Shown: positions 62,895 through 64,000 of the stretch, piece by piece
Layout: each line of letters begins with the position of its first letter
Numbering within the stretch: position 1 is the first letter of the stretch
Assembly (NCBI RefSeq): GCF_011100465.1
Contig: NZ_CP049740.1
Coordinates: forward strand, 1,480,001 to 1,544,000
DNA: 64,000 nt
Origin: Jeotgalibaca arthritidis
Lineage (GTDB): Bacteria > Bacillota > Bacilli > Lactobacillales > Aerococcaceae
Reading direction: 5' to 3'
Notes under the pieces: generated by a model
Database searches by the model: none
The model's input: the letters and a program-made list of their open reading frames with translations, nothing else
What the model was told of the DNA's origin: nothing
Made by a program: the position numbers and the translations under genes

Positions 62895-63794
62895 TTAGTT
62901 TTGTTCGATTTCAATAACTGGCAATTCATCAACGTTGTCTAATTCTTTCGAAACGTCTTCACCACCGAAGAATTCTTTTGAAAGTTCAGTTAGAACGCCT
63001 TCTTCAGCTAATTCAGCTAAAATAGGATCAATTTTTTCTTTAACAGATGTGTCATCTTTGCTTAATACAATCGCTTGTTGACTTGGATTATAATATAAGT
63101 CTGACATTTTTACACCTAATTCAGCATAAAATTGAACAGCAGTGTTTGAAACATAATAGTCGTTTGGAATAAAGTCAGTACGACCACTTGCGACATCACG
63201 GAAAAAGACATCGTTTGTTGCGTTATCATAAGTAACTGGCTCAGCGCCTAATTGTTTTGCAAGTGCCATATAAACGGTTGTTGCGCCACCAGCAGCTTTT
63301 TTGCCTTCCCAGTCTTCCATTGTTTCGATGCCAGAGTTATCTGAGGCACGAACAACAAGTCCACCGAATGAATATTTATAAGGATCAGAGAAATGGTAGT
63401 CTTCTAAACGGGCTTCAGTAATATCAAAGCCATTAGCAGCAGCGTCTACTTGACCACTTTGAACAGCTGTTAACATACCGTCAACGCCCATTTCCATAAA
63501 GTCAACTTCCAAACCAAGACGGTCAGCGACTTCCTTAACCACTTCAACTTCATAACCGGTTAGTTCATTGTCATCACCGTGGTATGAACTTGGAAATAGC
63601 GTACCAGATGTAGCAACTTTTAAGACACCAGATTCTTCAATTCGGTCCCAAGCCGTCTTTTCTGTACTAGTGTTATCGGAGTTAACTGTTTCATTAGAGC
63701 TGTTTCCTGTATCTGTATTTCCACAAGCGGCTAAAAATAATGCTGAAAATGCTGCGAAACCGCTTAGTAAAGCTTTTTTATTTCGTTGAATCAT
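62895..63794 (-). CDS. amino-acid ABC transporter binding lipoprotein
   Basis: This 299-residue protein has a lipobox at FLAACGN (lipidated Cys24) after a signal peptide, a Ser/Thr/Asn-rich linker and a type II periplasmic-binding fold (ESGVLKVATSGTLFPSSYHG; LTGYEVEVVKEVADRLGLEV; GMLTAVQSGQVDAAANGFDI). It binds a polar amino acid, perhaps cystine or glutamine type. The ribosome site GAAGGGATG lies upstream of the ATG at 63794. Together with the permease it forms a two-gene operon. Confidence 0.92.
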   Translation of the reverse strand: MIQRNKKALLSGFAAFSALFLAACGNTDTGNSSNETVNSDNTSTEKTAWDRIEESGVLKVATSGTLFPSSYHGDDNELTGYEVEVVKEVADRLGLEVDFMEMGVDGMLTAVQSGQVDAAANGFDITEARLEDYHFSDPYKYSFGGLVVRASDNSGIETMEDWEGKKAAGGATTVYMALAKQLGAEPVTYDNATNDVFFRDVASGRTDFIPNDYYVSNTAVQFYAELGVKMSDLYYNPSQQAIVLSKDDTSVKEKIDPILAELAEEGVLTELSKEFFGGEDVSKELDNVDELPVIEIEQN

Positions 63795-64000
63795 TTTGAC
63801 ATCATCCCTTCAATAACTTTTTACTTTTTAACAATAGCATTAAATATGTTTAATTGCAATGAGGAACTGAGGAGGTGTGAAACAGTTTATTTAATCTGTT
63901 TTAGGTCTAGACATAGGTGTTTCAAAAGATTTACCTAAATTTTGACGAAAATAAGGTCAAACCGTAAAATAAACAGTAAGATGAGAGAGTCAGAATGATT

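Overview
The window is a piece of a low-GC Firmicutes chromosome, most likely from the order Lactobacillales (Carnobacteriaceae/Aerococcaceae-like; I cannot resolve the genus). The reasons are AT-rich host genes with strong AGGAGG ribosome sites, T-box leaders on luxS and trp, a YerC/TrpR-like regulator beside his genes, Mga-type, PadR and ScrR-type regulators, a PepF oligopeptidase, and phage genes like those of streptococcal and enterococcal prophages.

Layout. (1) 1-8287: the replication module of a decayed prophage (DUF2800, DUF2815, family A DNA polymerase, antirepressor, primase/helicase cut by an amber codon, VRR-NUC nuclease, then an SNF2 helicase fused by deletion to the tail of a large serine recombinase). 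No structural genes remain. (2) 8410-18100: accessory DNA with a 1507-residue GHKL-ATPase/DUF3883 protein (a candidate single-gene defence protein), an IS3-family element nested in an inverted repeat, a frameshifted TetR gene with a glycosyltransferase, and a GNAT acetyltransferase. A 78-bp direct repeat flanks the last part. (3) 18363-32553: housekeeping genes (DUF1801, RlmD-type methyltransferase, Na/Pi symporter, PadR-DUF2812, Dus, aspartate dehydrogenase-like, ExoIII, YwbE, LuxS with a T-box, MCP remnant, GyrI-like, ABC-F with an attenuator leader, FNR-like). (4) 32560-48175: a biosynthetic block holding a T-box-controlled trpEGDCFBA operon, a lone purC, a yerC-type regulator, and a divergent his operon (Z G D C B A F-IE J). 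(5) 48370-64000: mannitol-type EIIC, NagB, MATE, DUF1835/DUF3658, Nudix, a scrR/scrB deletion chimera, a secreted acidic protein, a broken Mga-type regulator, PepF, SixA-like phosphatase, MarR-FtsH, DUF454, Ogt and part of an amino-acid ABC transporter.

The strongest finding is in the his operon. There is no hisH, the cyclase HisF is fused to HisI and HisE in one 461-residue protein, and two of the four conserved HisF gate residues that pass ammonia from HisH are changed (K99 to A, E167 to Q by Thermotoga numbering; R5 and E46 kept). This points to an imidazole glycerol phosphate synthase that works without the usual glutaminase. Other themes are repeated deletion-fusion pseudogenes (SNF2/recombinase, scrR/scrB, an MCP), one-base indels in homopolymer runs inside regulator genes, and several families of dispersed intergenic hairpins, notably a TGTCGAGTG-armed family with six copies.
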